Shown piece after piece: positions 1 through 6,974 of a stretch of DNA of 7,543 nucleotides (its first letter is position 1; each line of letters begins with the position of its first letter). This DNA is from Candidatus Poribacteria bacterium (GTDB lineage: Bacteria; Poribacteria; WGA-4E; UBA9662). The stretch spans positions 13,369-20,911 of the forward strand of contig PBVO01000048.1 of assembly GCA_002729015.1 (NCBI GenBank), in the 5' to 3' direction. The notes below the pieces were generated by a model. It saw only the letters and a list, made by a program, of their open reading frames with translations. It did no database searches and was not told where the DNA came from. The position numbers and the translations under genes were made by a program.

Positions 1-66
1 GAAGATTTCGAAAAATATAGAAAATTATAAATTAGGGCTAAAAAGCTTACAGTTAACGCTTTCGGC

Positions 67-84
67 TAGTTGATTCTTCAACTA
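67..84 (+). promoter_or_regulatory. Stem-loop in the pepA leader
   Basis: A perfect 7-bp inverted repeat, TAGTTGA (67-73) and TCAACTA (78-84), encloses the 4-nt loop TTCT. It ends 26 nt before the AGGA ribosome-binding site of pepA. No T-run follows it on either strand, so it is not an intrinsic terminator. It could be an mRNA leader hairpin or a protein-binding palindrome. The repeat is directly visible; its function is inference. Confidence 0.45.
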
Positions 85-106
85 ATACAAGCAAAGTTGT
101 CACTGT

Positions 107-114
107 GGATAGGA
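107..114 (+). promoter_or_regulatory. Ribosome-binding site that fixes the pepA start
   Basis: The sequence GGATAGGA contains a Shine-Dalgarno core AGGA at 111-114. It lies 7 nt before the ATG at 122 but only 1 nt before the in-frame GTG at 116, so the ATG is the better start. It is the clearest ribosome-binding site in the window. Confidence 0.6.
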
Positions 115-121
115 TGTGAAA

Positions 122-1615
122 ATGAAAATTAGTGTCCAAATTGGGGACTTACGAACAATCGAAGTTGATGCTATTTGCTGTCCGACCTTTGAAGGTAATA
201 AATTAGATGATATCGGTAAAATAATTGACCGATCAACAAATGGTCAAATCAGTCATCTATTAACGCTTGGAGACCATACTGGTAAGATAAAACAATCTAC
301 TATTTTGTACAGCAATGAAGGAATTACATCTCCACGTGTCTGCTTGGTTGGCCTAGGTAAGCTAAAACGACTAAACCTGGAAGCCATTAGACAAGCAACA
401 GCAAGTGCTTTAAGAAAAATACAAGAGCTTGGGTGTAAAACTGTTGCCTGCTCAGTATCTGTACCAGAAGCAAGTGGCGATCAAATTCAGGCCCTAGTTG
501 TAGGCGCAAAATTAGGTTTATATCAATTCAATCAATATCAAACTAATACTGACACTGAAACCTCTATTGAAGAATTATGTTTGCTGGTAAGTAGTGAATT
601 AGGGCGTGAAGCAGTTGAAAAAATAGTTAGAAAGGCTGAGGCTATTGCTGATGGTACACTCTTTGCCCGGGATTTAACTAATCATCCTGCCAACAAGTTG
701 ACTCCAACCGATTTCGCTAATAGGGCTCAGGACCTTGCGGCCACCAGTAACTATCTGGAATGTCAGATTTTTGATCAAGTAGAACTAGCGAAAAAAGGAT
801 TTAATGCCTTGCTAGGTGTCGCTCAAGGTGGACCTCAGGCACCAAAGCTAATTCAGCTGACTTATAAACCTAAAAGCCCAATTAAAACTGAAACTGTAGT
901 TTTAGTTGGTAAGGGAATCACCTTCGATAGTGGAGGGTTATCATTAAAGTCTGGTACTGGAATGATGACAATGAAATCAGATATGGCCGGAGCTGCTGCT
1001 GTTATGGCAACTATACAGGTTATATCTCAAATTCGTCCTAATCTTACCGTGATTGGGCTAATCGCAGCAACCGAAAATATGCCATCAGGCACAGCACAGA
1101 AGCCAGGTGATATTGTTAAGTCATTCGGTGGAAAAACTATTGAAGTTCTTAATACAGATGCGGAGGGTAGATTGGTCTTGGCCGATGTTCTTGGTTATGC
1201 CAAAATTTTTGAGCCTAAAGCTGTCGTGGATTTGGCGACCTTAACTGGCGCAGTGGTAACAGCATTAGGTCGGCATGTTGCTGGGATCATGGGGACTAAT
1301 CAACAATTGATTGACCAGTTGATCGTCGCGGGTGAAGCCACCCATGAACGCCTCTGGCAACTCCCACTTTTTGATGATTACGATGATGGTATTAAAAGTG
1401 ACATTGCTGATGTTAAAAATATTGGGGACGGTACCGCTGGGGCTATTATTGGTGGCGCATTCCTCAAACATTTTGCTGATGGTTATGCTTGGGCGCATAT
1501 CGATATTGGAGGAGCCAGTGATTACCAAAAAGGATCTGCCTACCTACCTAAGAGTGCTTCGGGTTATGGCGTTCGATTATTGACTCGGTTTCTCTGCGAT
1601 TTTGTAGCTGACTAA
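122..1615 (+). CDS. pepA: Leucyl aminopeptidase (M17 family, PepA)
   Basis: Cytosolic di-metal aminopeptidase that removes N-terminal residues, classically leucine, from peptides and serves in peptide turnover. The product is 497 aa from ATG 122, a normal length for the family. The first ~160 residues are the variable N-terminal domain and the rest is the M17 catalytic domain. The conserved metal and catalytic residues are all present: Lys264 and Asp269 in GKGITFDSGG, Lys276 in GLSLK, Asp287 in MKSDMAGAAAV, and Asp346, Glu348 and Arg350 in NTDAEGR. Their spacing matches bovine lens aminopeptidase exactly (K250, D255, K262, D273, D332, E334, R336, from memory). A GTG at 116 would add two residues, but ribosome-binding-site spacing favours 122. 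The gene stands apart from the next by 739 bp and is probably transcribed on its own. E. coli PepA also acts as a DNA-binding cofactor; nothing here tests that role. Confidence 0.96.
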   Translation: MKISVQIGDLRTIEVDAICCPTFEGNKLDDIGKIIDRSTNGQISHLLTLGDHTGKIKQSTILYSNEGITSPRVCLVGLGKLKRLNLEAIRQATASALRKIQELGCKTVACSVSVPEASGDQIQALVVGAKLGLYQFNQYQTNTDTETSIEELCLLVSSELGREAVEKIVRKAEAIADGTLFARDLTNHPANKLTPTDFANRAQDLAATSNYLECQIFDQVELAKKGFNALLGVAQGGPQAPKLIQLTYKPKSPIKTETVVLVGKGITFDSGGLSLKSGTGMMTMKSDMAGAAAVMATIQVISQIRPNLTVIGLIAATENMPSGTAQKPGDIVKSFGGKTIEVLNTDAEGRLVLADVLGYAKIFEPKAVVDLATLTGAVVTALGRHVAGIMGTNQQLIDQLIVAGEATHERLWQLPLFDDYDDGIKSDIADVKNIGDGTAGAIIGGAFLKHFADGYAWAHIDIGGASDYQKGSAYLPKSASGYGVRLLTRFLCDFVAD

Positions 1616-1771
1616 ATCTAAAGTCTTACAGCAAATTGTAAACAACCAATAAAATAAGTTGTAATGATTGGGAACTAATCGGCATTTAGTATTTTCTTAT
1701 TTGCCTCACGACTTTTAGAGGGTGTGTTTGTACGTAGCATCTAGTTTAGTCAGTGTGAGTAAGAGAATTTG

Positions 1772-1885
1772 CCCGACTGAATCCGAGCTGATAGACGAAG
1801 CTTTTACAATCCTATCTAAATACTTGGTCGGTAATCTATTTCAGTTTGGTTTTGGTGATAGATCAGGTTCTTTCTACCAGTCGGG
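1772..1885 (+). repeat. Long-range perfect 8-bp inverted repeat
   Basis: CCCGACTG at 1772-1779 is the exact reverse complement of CAGTCGGG at 1878-1885, with 98 nt between the arms. The arms are G+C-rich in an otherwise A+T-rich stretch. A smaller pair ATCTAT/ATAGAT lies inside. If transcribed, this could close a structured RNA domain. A T4 run, TTTTC, follows the 3' arm, but the loop is far too long for an ordinary intrinsic terminator. Confidence 0.3.
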
Positions 1886-2021
1886 TTTTCGATTAAAGCG
1901 GCACGATCCCAATGACAAACCTTGTTTTAGAAAGTTTTAGAAACAATTTGAATATTTTGAATGTATCTCTCCAATAAGACGAACAAAAATAGAGACTTGT
2001 TATCCTGACCCTGATTCCAAT

Positions 2022-2033
2022 GATAAGCTTATC
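2022..2033. repeat. 12-nt perfect palindrome
   Basis: GATAAGCTTATC is its own reverse complement over all 12 bases. Its form suits a site for a dimeric DNA-binding protein, but it lies over 200 bp upstream of the nearest predicted promoter, so any operator role is speculative. Confidence 0.3.
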
Positions 2034-2037
2034 TTCA

Positions 2038-2052
2038 CTAAATAAGATTTAG
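2038..2052. repeat. 6-bp inverted repeat CTAAAT-AAG-ATTTAG
   Basis: CTAAAT (2038-2043) and ATTTAG (2047-2052) pair perfectly around a 3-nt centre, 4 nt after the 12-nt palindrome. The A+T-rich arms make a chance origin quite possible. The close pairing of two dyads is the only reason to note it. Confidence 0.25.
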
Positions 2053-2088
2053 CACAAAGACAGGCAAACTGATTTGGGATTCAACTTT

Positions 2089-2162
2089 CCTGAGTCTTAA
2101 ACCAGAGTAAGTAGTTAGAAGTGCAAGACATACTGATCCGATTAATTTAGATTATACTCAGG
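2089..2162. repeat. Perfect 7-bp inverted repeat with 60-nt spacing
   Basis: CCTGAGT (2089-2095) and ACTCAGG (2156-2162) are exact reverse complements. A minor CTTA/TAAG pair lies directly inside the 5' arm. It might enclose a folded RNA domain, but no known RNA family is recognised. Confidence 0.25.
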
Positions 2163-2248
2163 GTAGTTTGGTCTATTGGTTACCTGATTCGTTTTATTTA
2201 ATAATAATCCAACTAGAGTTTACATCCTGTTAGCCTTGCGACCTAGCT

Positions 2249-2277
2249 TTGACAACCAAGATCTGATCTGTCATAAT
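2249..2277 (+). promoter_or_regulatory. Sigma70-type promoter for the oxidoreductase-polA-PhyH unit
   Basis: A perfect -35 hexamer TTGACA (2249-2254) is followed after exactly 17 nt by CATAAT (2272-2277), which matches the -10 consensus at five of six bases. A TG at 2269-2270, in the extended -10 position, should compensate for the C. The start site would fall near 2284, leaving a leader of about 71 nt before the ATG at 2355. This is the best promoter in the 739-bp gap, and no terminator separates it from the three genes downstream. Confidence 0.65.
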
Positions 2278-2302
2278 CGTGGGGATTTCGTTGTCTCGTT
2301 AC

Positions 2303-2317
2303 CTCATTACAAATGAG
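2303..2317 (+). promoter_or_regulatory. Inverted repeat in the oxidoreductase leader
   Basis: CTCATT (2303-2308) and AATGAG (2312-2317) pair perfectly around ACA, about 20 nt after the predicted transcription start. It could be an operator just downstream of the promoter or a small leader hairpin. It also overlaps the place where an alternative, weaker promoter (TAAAAT at 2320-2325, no good -35) would be occupied. The role is inference. Confidence 0.3.
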
Positions 2318-2354
2318 TTTAAAATAAGTATGTTATATAAGTGAGTCATTCATT

Positions 2355-3326
2355 ATGAGCCAGGAAGTGCGTTTTGGTGTTGTTGGTCTAGGTATGGGTA
2401 TGAACCGTTCTAATCAGGTTGTTGATACTGATGGGGCTAAGTTGGTTGCTGTAGCCGACCTCGATGAGAACAAATGTAAAGTCGCCGAAGAGAAATTTAG
2501 TTGCGACAGCCATACTGATGCACTTGAAATGTTCGACCGAAACGATATCGATGTAGCTTTTATTATGCTGCCAAGTGGGTTACACGCGAAATTGGGTGTC
2601 GAAGCAGCCAACCGAGGAAAGCATGTGATTACGACCAAACCCATGGATGTCAATTTAAAAAATTGTGATGCCTTGATTCAGGCTTGTGAACAAAATCAAG
2701 TTCAACTATTGGTCGATTTTCAAGAGCGTTATGGAAATAAAAATCGAAAGATGCAATACGCTGTGCAAAACGGTTTGATCGGTGAAGTCATTCATTGTGA
2801 ACTCAGAATGAAGTGGTATCGTCCTGATAGTTACTATATAGGTTGGCACGGAACATGGGAGTTTGACGGCGGTGGCTCAATTATGAATCAGGGCGTACAT
2901 TATGTAGACCTAATGCTTTGGTTCATGGGAGGGGTTAAACGGGTGATTGGTGCTCACTATGACGTATTTGCTCATGAGAATTGCGAAACTGAAGATTTAG
3001 CCACTGCTATTCTAGAATTCAACAATGGTGCTATTGGAACCGTCTATACTACGACAACTTTTCCGAAGGAGGCTGGAACTGTGTCCATGATTAACATCCA
3101 TGGTGATAAAGGGGCAGTTGGATTAGGGCCTGACGTTTGGGCGTTTATCGATGGTGAACCTGATATCAGTCTTCCCGATCACCCTGTTAATGTTGTAGAT
3201 GATGCCGTGCGTGCTATTCGTGAAGGTCGTATGCCTGCAGTCAGCGGCCAAGAAGGCCGTCGTTCGGTTGAGCTCAATATGGCAATCTACGAATCAGCTC
3301 GTACTGGTCGATCAGTTTCTTTATAA
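2355..3326 (+). CDS. Gfo/Idh/MocA-family NAD(P)-dependent oxidoreductase
   Basis: Predicted cytosolic dehydrogenase of 323 aa, family-typical in length, oxidising or reducing a sugar, inositol or similar polyol. The exact substrate cannot be told. The N-terminal Rossmann fold begins at residue 6 with the dinucleotide-binding loop GVVGLGMGM (8-16), and DLDENK follows the second strand. The usual EKP motif reads TKP here (Thr94, Lys95, Pro96), keeping the catalytic-type lysine. The C-terminal substrate domain has GWHGTW (163-168) and GGGSIMNQGVHYVD (172-185), in which His182 matches the family's catalytic histidine; the aspartate four residues before it in inositol dehydrogenase is Asn178. No signal peptide is seen, unlike secreted family members with a Tat leader. 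The ribosome-binding site is weak (AGTGAG at 2340-2345, 9 nt before ATG). It is first in a probable unit with polA, which starts 40 nt after its stop. Confidence 0.9.
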   Translation: MSQEVRFGVVGLGMGMNRSNQVVDTDGAKLVAVADLDENKCKVAEEKFSCDSHTDALEMFDRNDIDVAFIMLPSGLHAKLGVEAANRGKHVITTKPMDVNLKNCDALIQACEQNQVQLLVDFQERYGNKNRKMQYAVQNGLIGEVIHCELRMKWYRPDSYYIGWHGTWEFDGGGSIMNQGVHYVDLMLWFMGGVKRVIGAHYDVFAHENCETEDLATAILEFNNGAIGTVYTTTTFPKEAGTVSMINIHGDKGAVGLGPDVWAFIDGEPDISLPDHPVNVVDDAVRAIREGRMPAVSGQEGRRSVELNMAIYESARTGRSVSL

Positions 3327-3366
3327 CTTCAATCACATTTACGATGTGGTGTCGGATTATATAGTT

Positions 3367-6099
3367 ATGAGTGAAGTGTCAAAGAAATTATTTCTGTTGG
3401 ACGGGATGGTTTTAATATTCCGTTCCCATTTTGCTTTCAGTCGCAATCCGCGTATTACCCATCAAGGACGAAATGTGTCAATTCCTTATGGTTTTACCAG
3501 TACTCTTGTCAAGATTTTAGAAAAAGAGAAGCCCACTCATATTGCAGTAGTATTCGATACTGCTGGCCCGACACAACGTCATCTGATTTTTCCTGACTAT
3601 AAAGGACATAGGGATAGTGCACCTGAGGAATTAGATACTGCTATACCGGACGTTGACCAAATTCTAGGTGCGTTTAATATTCCCGTTTATAGATTAGGAG
3701 GCTATGAAGCGGATGATCTTATCGGAACCATCGCAAGAGAAGCCGAAAAAGAAAAATTTGAGACTTATCTGGTCACAACCGACAAGGATTTTGCGCAATT
3801 AGTCACTGATACTACTTATCTTTATCGCTTGTCGTCCCGTAGTGATGCTGAAGAAATCATGGGGATTGAACAAATTAAAGAGAAATGGAAGGTTCAACGT
3901 CCTCAGCAAGTGATCGATATTTTGAGTTTATGGGGAGATTCTTCAGATAATATTCCTGGTGTAACTGGAATTGGAGAAAAGACAGCACAAAAATTGCTCG
4001 CTCAATTTGATAATTTAGAAAATTTACTAAAAAATACCGCCCAACTTAAAGGTAAACAACGGGAAAATCTGGAAAATGAGTCGAGTGTCGCTAAATTATC
4101 GAAACAGTTGGCAACTATAGACTGTAAAGTACCTTTTGAATTTAACTTTGAAGATATGCGTCGTCGATCGCCAGATATAACAAGACTCAACGACATATTC
4201 ATTGAATTTGAGTTCAATCAGTTAGGCAAAAGGGTATTCGGTGATCTCTTTGATCGACAAAAAGATGCGGCCAAGGCTGAACTTTTACAGACTATTAACG
4301 ATATAGAGGTTAATTATCAATTAGCCGAAACGGCCGACGAAAGATCTAATCTAATTGGTTTGTTATCTCAGCAGCCAGCTTTTTGCTTTGATTGTGAGAC
4401 AACTAGTTTGGACAAAAAAGAGGCTCAATTAGTTGGTTTAGCCTTTTCTTTTGATGCACAAACAGGGTTTTTTGTCCCACTTCCGATTGATCAATATGAA
4501 TGCAAATCCATTTTGACTGAATTTCAAACACTATTCGAGGATACGGGGATCGAAAAGGTGGGGCAAAATCTTAAATACGATCTTACCGTTCTTCGATGGT
4601 ATGGTATTGAAGCTAAAGGCCCATTTTTCGATACTATGATTGCACACCAGCTGATTGCACCTCACCTGAGACATGGAATGGACTTTTTGGCCGAAACCTA
4701 TCTTAAGTATTCTCCTATTCCGATTCAGGCTCTAATCGGAGATAAAAAAGATCAGCAACGTAGTATCCGAGAAGTTGCTCCTGATGAATTGATGACCTAT
4801 GCGATTGAAGATGCAGATATTACTTGGCAACTACGATCTGTTTTTGCTCAATTATTGACAGAGTTCCAGCTGGAGCGAGTCTTTTATCAGGTCGAATGCC
4901 CTACGATACCAGTCCTAGCTGCGTTAGAGTTTAACGGAATTAAGACTGATTCCATAGCTTTAAGTGATTACTCTTTAGAATTATCTCAAGAGATTATGAA
5001 CCTGGAGCGAAAAATATATGATTTGGCCGGCACGCGGTTTAATCTTGATTCACCAAAGCAAGTAGGCAAAATCTTATTCGAGGAATTGCAGCTAGAGTCT
5101 GACCCGGGCAAAACTAAAACAGGCCAATACAAAACCGATGTGAAAGTCTTAGAACGATTAGCGCCAAATCACTTAATTGCTCAACATATGCTCGACTTTC
5201 GGGCTTGTCGAAAATTAAAGAATACCTATGTAGATCAGCTGTCAGCTTCTATTTTTCAATCTACCGGTCGTATTCATACAACATATGAACAAGCATTCAC
5301 GGCAACCGGCCGTATGCAATCACATAGTCCCAATCTGCAGAATATACCAATCAGAACTGATCGAGGCAAAGAAATTCGCCGAGCCTTTATTTCTAGAGAC
5401 CACAATCATTCTATTTTATCGGCGGATTATTCGCAAATTGAGCTACGTATTATTGCAGAACTCAGCCAAGATCAAGCACTAATCTCAGCTTTCGAAAGTA
5501 ACCTAGACATTCACACCGAAACAGCTGCTAAGATTTTTGACGTGCCCTTTGATCAAGTTGATAGTGAAATGAGAAGGCGTGCTAAAATGGTAAATTACGG
5601 AATCGTGTATGGCATTTCACCTTTTGGATTGTCGCAACGATTGGCAATTCCGCGAGGAGAAGCTGTTGAGATAATTGATCAGTACTTCAAACAATTTCCG
5701 GGTGTACCAGTTTATATTGAAGAAACGGTCGAATTCGCTCGTCAATATGGTTATGTCAGGACAATGACTGGCCGAAGGCGTTACCTACCTGATATTCAGT
5801 CTCAGAATGCTACCATGCGGAATGGTGCGGAACGTAATGCTGTTAATTCACCAATTCAAGGTTCTGCTGCAGATTTAATCAAACTTGCTATGTCCAGTAT
5901 TTACCAATCTATCTCCAAACGAAACTTGAGAACTCAGATGATTCTTCAAGTTCACGATGAATTACTTTTTGATCTGCACAAAGACGAACAGGATATAGTC
6001 ATACCGCTAGTTGTAAAAAAAATGAAAACAGCACTTTCAATGTCAGTACCAATTGAAGTCGAAATTGGTATTGGTTGTAACTGGCTAGAAGCACATTAG
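3367..6099 (+). CDS. polA: DNA polymerase I with 5' nuclease and proofreading domains
   Basis: A 910-aa polymerase for Okazaki-fragment maturation and repair synthesis, with all three domains. The 5' nuclease (about 1-300) keeps its metal-binding acids: Asp12, Asp64, Glu114, Asp116, Asp117, Asp139, Asp141, Asp191 and Asp194. The 3'-5' exonuclease (about 330-500) appears active, with Asp342 and Glu344 in DCET, Asn401 and Asp405 in NLKYD, and Tyr478 and Asp482 in YAIEDAD. The polymerase domain has motif A DYSQIELR (Asp687, Glu692), O-helix Arg736, Lys740, Tyr744 and Tyr748, and motif C QVHDE (His863, Asp864). Tyr744 replaces the Phe762 of E. coli. ATG 3367 was chosen because MSEVSKKLFLLDG begins as PolA proteins do. 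The frame is open back to 3199, but that would overlap the end of the oxidoreductase and add 56 unrelated residues. The ribosome-binding site is weak (GGA at 3354-3356). The stop is TAG. Confidence 0.97.
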   Translation: MSEVSKKLFLLDGMVLIFRSHFAFSRNPRITHQGRNVSIPYGFTSTLVKILEKEKPTHIAVVFDTAGPTQRHLIFPDYKGHRDSAPEELDTAIPDVDQILGAFNIPVYRLGGYEADDLIGTIAREAEKEKFETYLVTTDKDFAQLVTDTTYLYRLSSRSDAEEIMGIEQIKEKWKVQRPQQVIDILSLWGDSSDNIPGVTGIGEKTAQKLLAQFDNLENLLKNTAQLKGKQRENLENESSVAKLSKQLATIDCKVPFEFNFEDMRRRSPDITRLNDIFIEFEFNQLGKRVFGDLFDRQKDAAKAELLQTINDIEVNYQLAETADERSNLIGLLSQQPAFCFDCETTSLDKKEAQLVGLAFSFDAQTGFFVPLPIDQYECKSILTEFQTLFEDTGIEKVGQNLKYDLTVLRWYGIEAKGPFFDTMIAHQLIAPHLRHGMDFLAETYLKYSPIPIQALIGDKKDQQRSIREVAPDELMTYAIEDADITWQLRSVFAQLLTEFQLERVFYQVECPTIPVLAALEFNGIKTDSIALSDYSLELSQEIMNLERKIYDLAGTRFNLDSPKQVGKILFEELQLESDPGKTKTGQYKTDVKVLERLAPNHLIAQHMLDFRACRKLKNTYVDQLSASIFQSTGRIHTTYEQAFTATGRMQSHSPNLQNIPIRTDRGKEIRRAFISRDHNHSILSADYSQIELRIIAELSQDQALISAFESNLDIHTETAAKIFDVPFDQVDSEMRRRAKMVNYGIVYGISPFGLSQRLAIPRGEAVEIIDQYFKQFPGVPVYIEETVEFARQYGYVRTMTGRRRYLPDIQSQNATMRNGAERNAVNSPIQGSAADLIKLAMSSIYQSISKRNLRTQMILQVHDELLFDLHKDEQDIVIPLVVKKMKTALSMSVPIEVEIGIGCNWLEAH

Positions 6100-6120
6100 A
6101 AAATATAGAAAACTATCAGT

Positions 6121-6954
6121 ATGGACCAAGAAAAAAGAGATCAACTAATTGAAGATGGATACTGTTGCTTCCCACAAATTTTGGATTCCGAAATTTTGAA
6201 AAAAACTCGTCAGGTTAGTGACCATTTGATTAACCATCAAAAAACCGACCACTTCGAGACCCAAAAATCAACGGGTAGTATGATCAGCGTTTACGATGAC
6301 CCATTTTTCGCTGAATTGATTACTTACCCCGAAGCACTATTTGCTTTAAAACGACTCGGTTATTCTGACCCGCGTTGGTCATCAGGGTACATCATTAGCA
6401 AACCGGCTCATTCTCCGCCACTATTCTGGCATCAGGATTGGTGGGGATGGGACGACCCTATCAGCTATACCAAGATCCCACAACAATTGTTTTTGATGTA
6501 CTATTTAGTCGACACTAATCAACAGAACGGATGTTTACGTGTAATCAAGGGATCACATCTGAAACGGCACTCTCTGCATACTAGTGACGGAGAAGCACAT
6601 ACAGCTAACTGGAGTCGTTATTCTCACCCTGAACACCCAATTTATCAGTCGGTGGCCGAAGAAGTTGCCGTACCTGTAAGTGCTGGAGATTTAATAATTG
6701 GGGATTCTCGCCTAATACATGGTGCTTACGCTAATGCATCGGATAGGCGAAGAACCGTTATCACACTTTGGTATCACCCAGAATACAGTAAATCGCCAGA
6801 ATCAATAAGGGCCCATTTGAGTCGTAAACAATCTTGGGTGTCTAGATGGCCACCAGAGGCCCAAAAACGGGTGCAGCATTTAGTGCCAGATTATTCAGGG
6901 GATTGTGAACCATTAACCTGGAATCGAAACCCTAGTTACAGTTACGAAACCTAA
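6121..6954 (+). CDS. Phytanoyl-CoA dioxygenase (PhyH)-like Fe(II)/2-oxoglutarate oxygenase
   Basis: A 277-aa soluble protein predicted to hydroxylate a small molecule using Fe(II), O2 and 2-oxoglutarate. The iron-binding triad is visible as His104 and Asp106 in FWHQDWWGW and His200 in RLIHGAY. Arg211, eleven residues after His200, is the likely 2-oxoglutarate-binding arginine, the same offset as I recall for human phytanoyl-CoA hydroxylase. NGCLRVIKGSH is the characteristic family strand between them. Substrate is unknown; the PhyH superfamily covers fatty acyl-CoA, ectoine, phosphonate and halogenation chemistry. The gene starts 21 nt after polA stops and is probably cotranscribed. No good Shine-Dalgarno is seen: the gap is an A-rich TAGAAAA repeat, so translation may be coupled to polA or depend on an unstructured start. 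The tryptophan-rich segment after the HxD motif is notable. A catalytic role is well supported by the intact triad. Confidence 0.9.
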   Translation: MDQEKRDQLIEDGYCCFPQILDSEILKKTRQVSDHLINHQKTDHFETQKSTGSMISVYDDPFFAELITYPEALFALKRLGYSDPRWSSGYIISKPAHSPPLFWHQDWWGWDDPISYTKIPQQLFLMYYLVDTNQQNGCLRVIKGSHLKRHSLHTSDGEAHTANWSRYSHPEHPIYQSVAEEVAVPVSAGDLIIGDSRLIHGAYANASDRRRTVITLWYHPEYSKSPESIRAHLSRKQSWVSRWPPEAQKRVQHLVPDYSGDCEPLTWNRNPSYSYET

Positions 6955-6974
6955 TTGGTGGCTCTGACTTTTTC

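Larger units (their letters stand above)
1616..2248. other. Long gene-poor intergenic stretch with inverted repeats
   Basis: No convincing coding sequence, tRNA or known structured RNA was recognised on either strand here. The stretch is A+T-rich and carries several inverted repeats, listed separately: 8 bp at 1772/1878, a 12-nt palindrome at 2022, a 6-bp repeat at 2038 and 7 bp at 2089/2156. A weak 5-bp repeat ACAAC/GTTGT (1642-1646/1658-1662) after pepA has no T-run, so no clear pepA terminator is visible. A 72-codon open frame (GTG 1722 to stop 1940) resembles nothing I know. Its only ribosome-binding-like motif, AGAGGG at 1717-1722, touches that GTG and would better suit a TTG at 1728, so it is not called as a gene. 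The region could hold a small RNA, a decayed gene or plain spacer. Confidence 0.6.

Noticed and set aside
96..102. TTGTCA as a -35 element for pepA
   Set aside because: It lies only 20 nt before the start codon, leaving no room for a -10 element and leader. No convincing pepA promoter is visible in the first 121 bases, although TATAAA at 26-31 is a weak -10 candidate.
1265..1583. Open frames of 83-87 codons on both strands within pepA
   Set aside because: They are shadows of the strongly conserved PepA catalytic domain and have no motifs of their own.
1722..1940. Possible 72-aa small protein in the long intergenic stretch
   Set aside because: It starts with GTG with the AGAGGG motif touching it, has no recognisable domain, and sits over a long-range inverted repeat. 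The reverse strand gives only broken frames. A TTG start at 1728 is possible but unsupported.
3199..3366. N-terminal extension of polA, with the frame open from ATG 3199
   Set aside because: The extra 56 residues lie mostly inside the oxidoreductase coding region in another frame and resemble no PolA N-terminus. ATG 3367 gives the expected protein start.
12..6116. Repeat AAAATATAGAAAA at 12-24 and 6100-6112, with three further matching bases after one mismatch
   Set aside because: The words are nearly pure A/T, so such a match is expected in a window of this size and composition. It marks no common feature.
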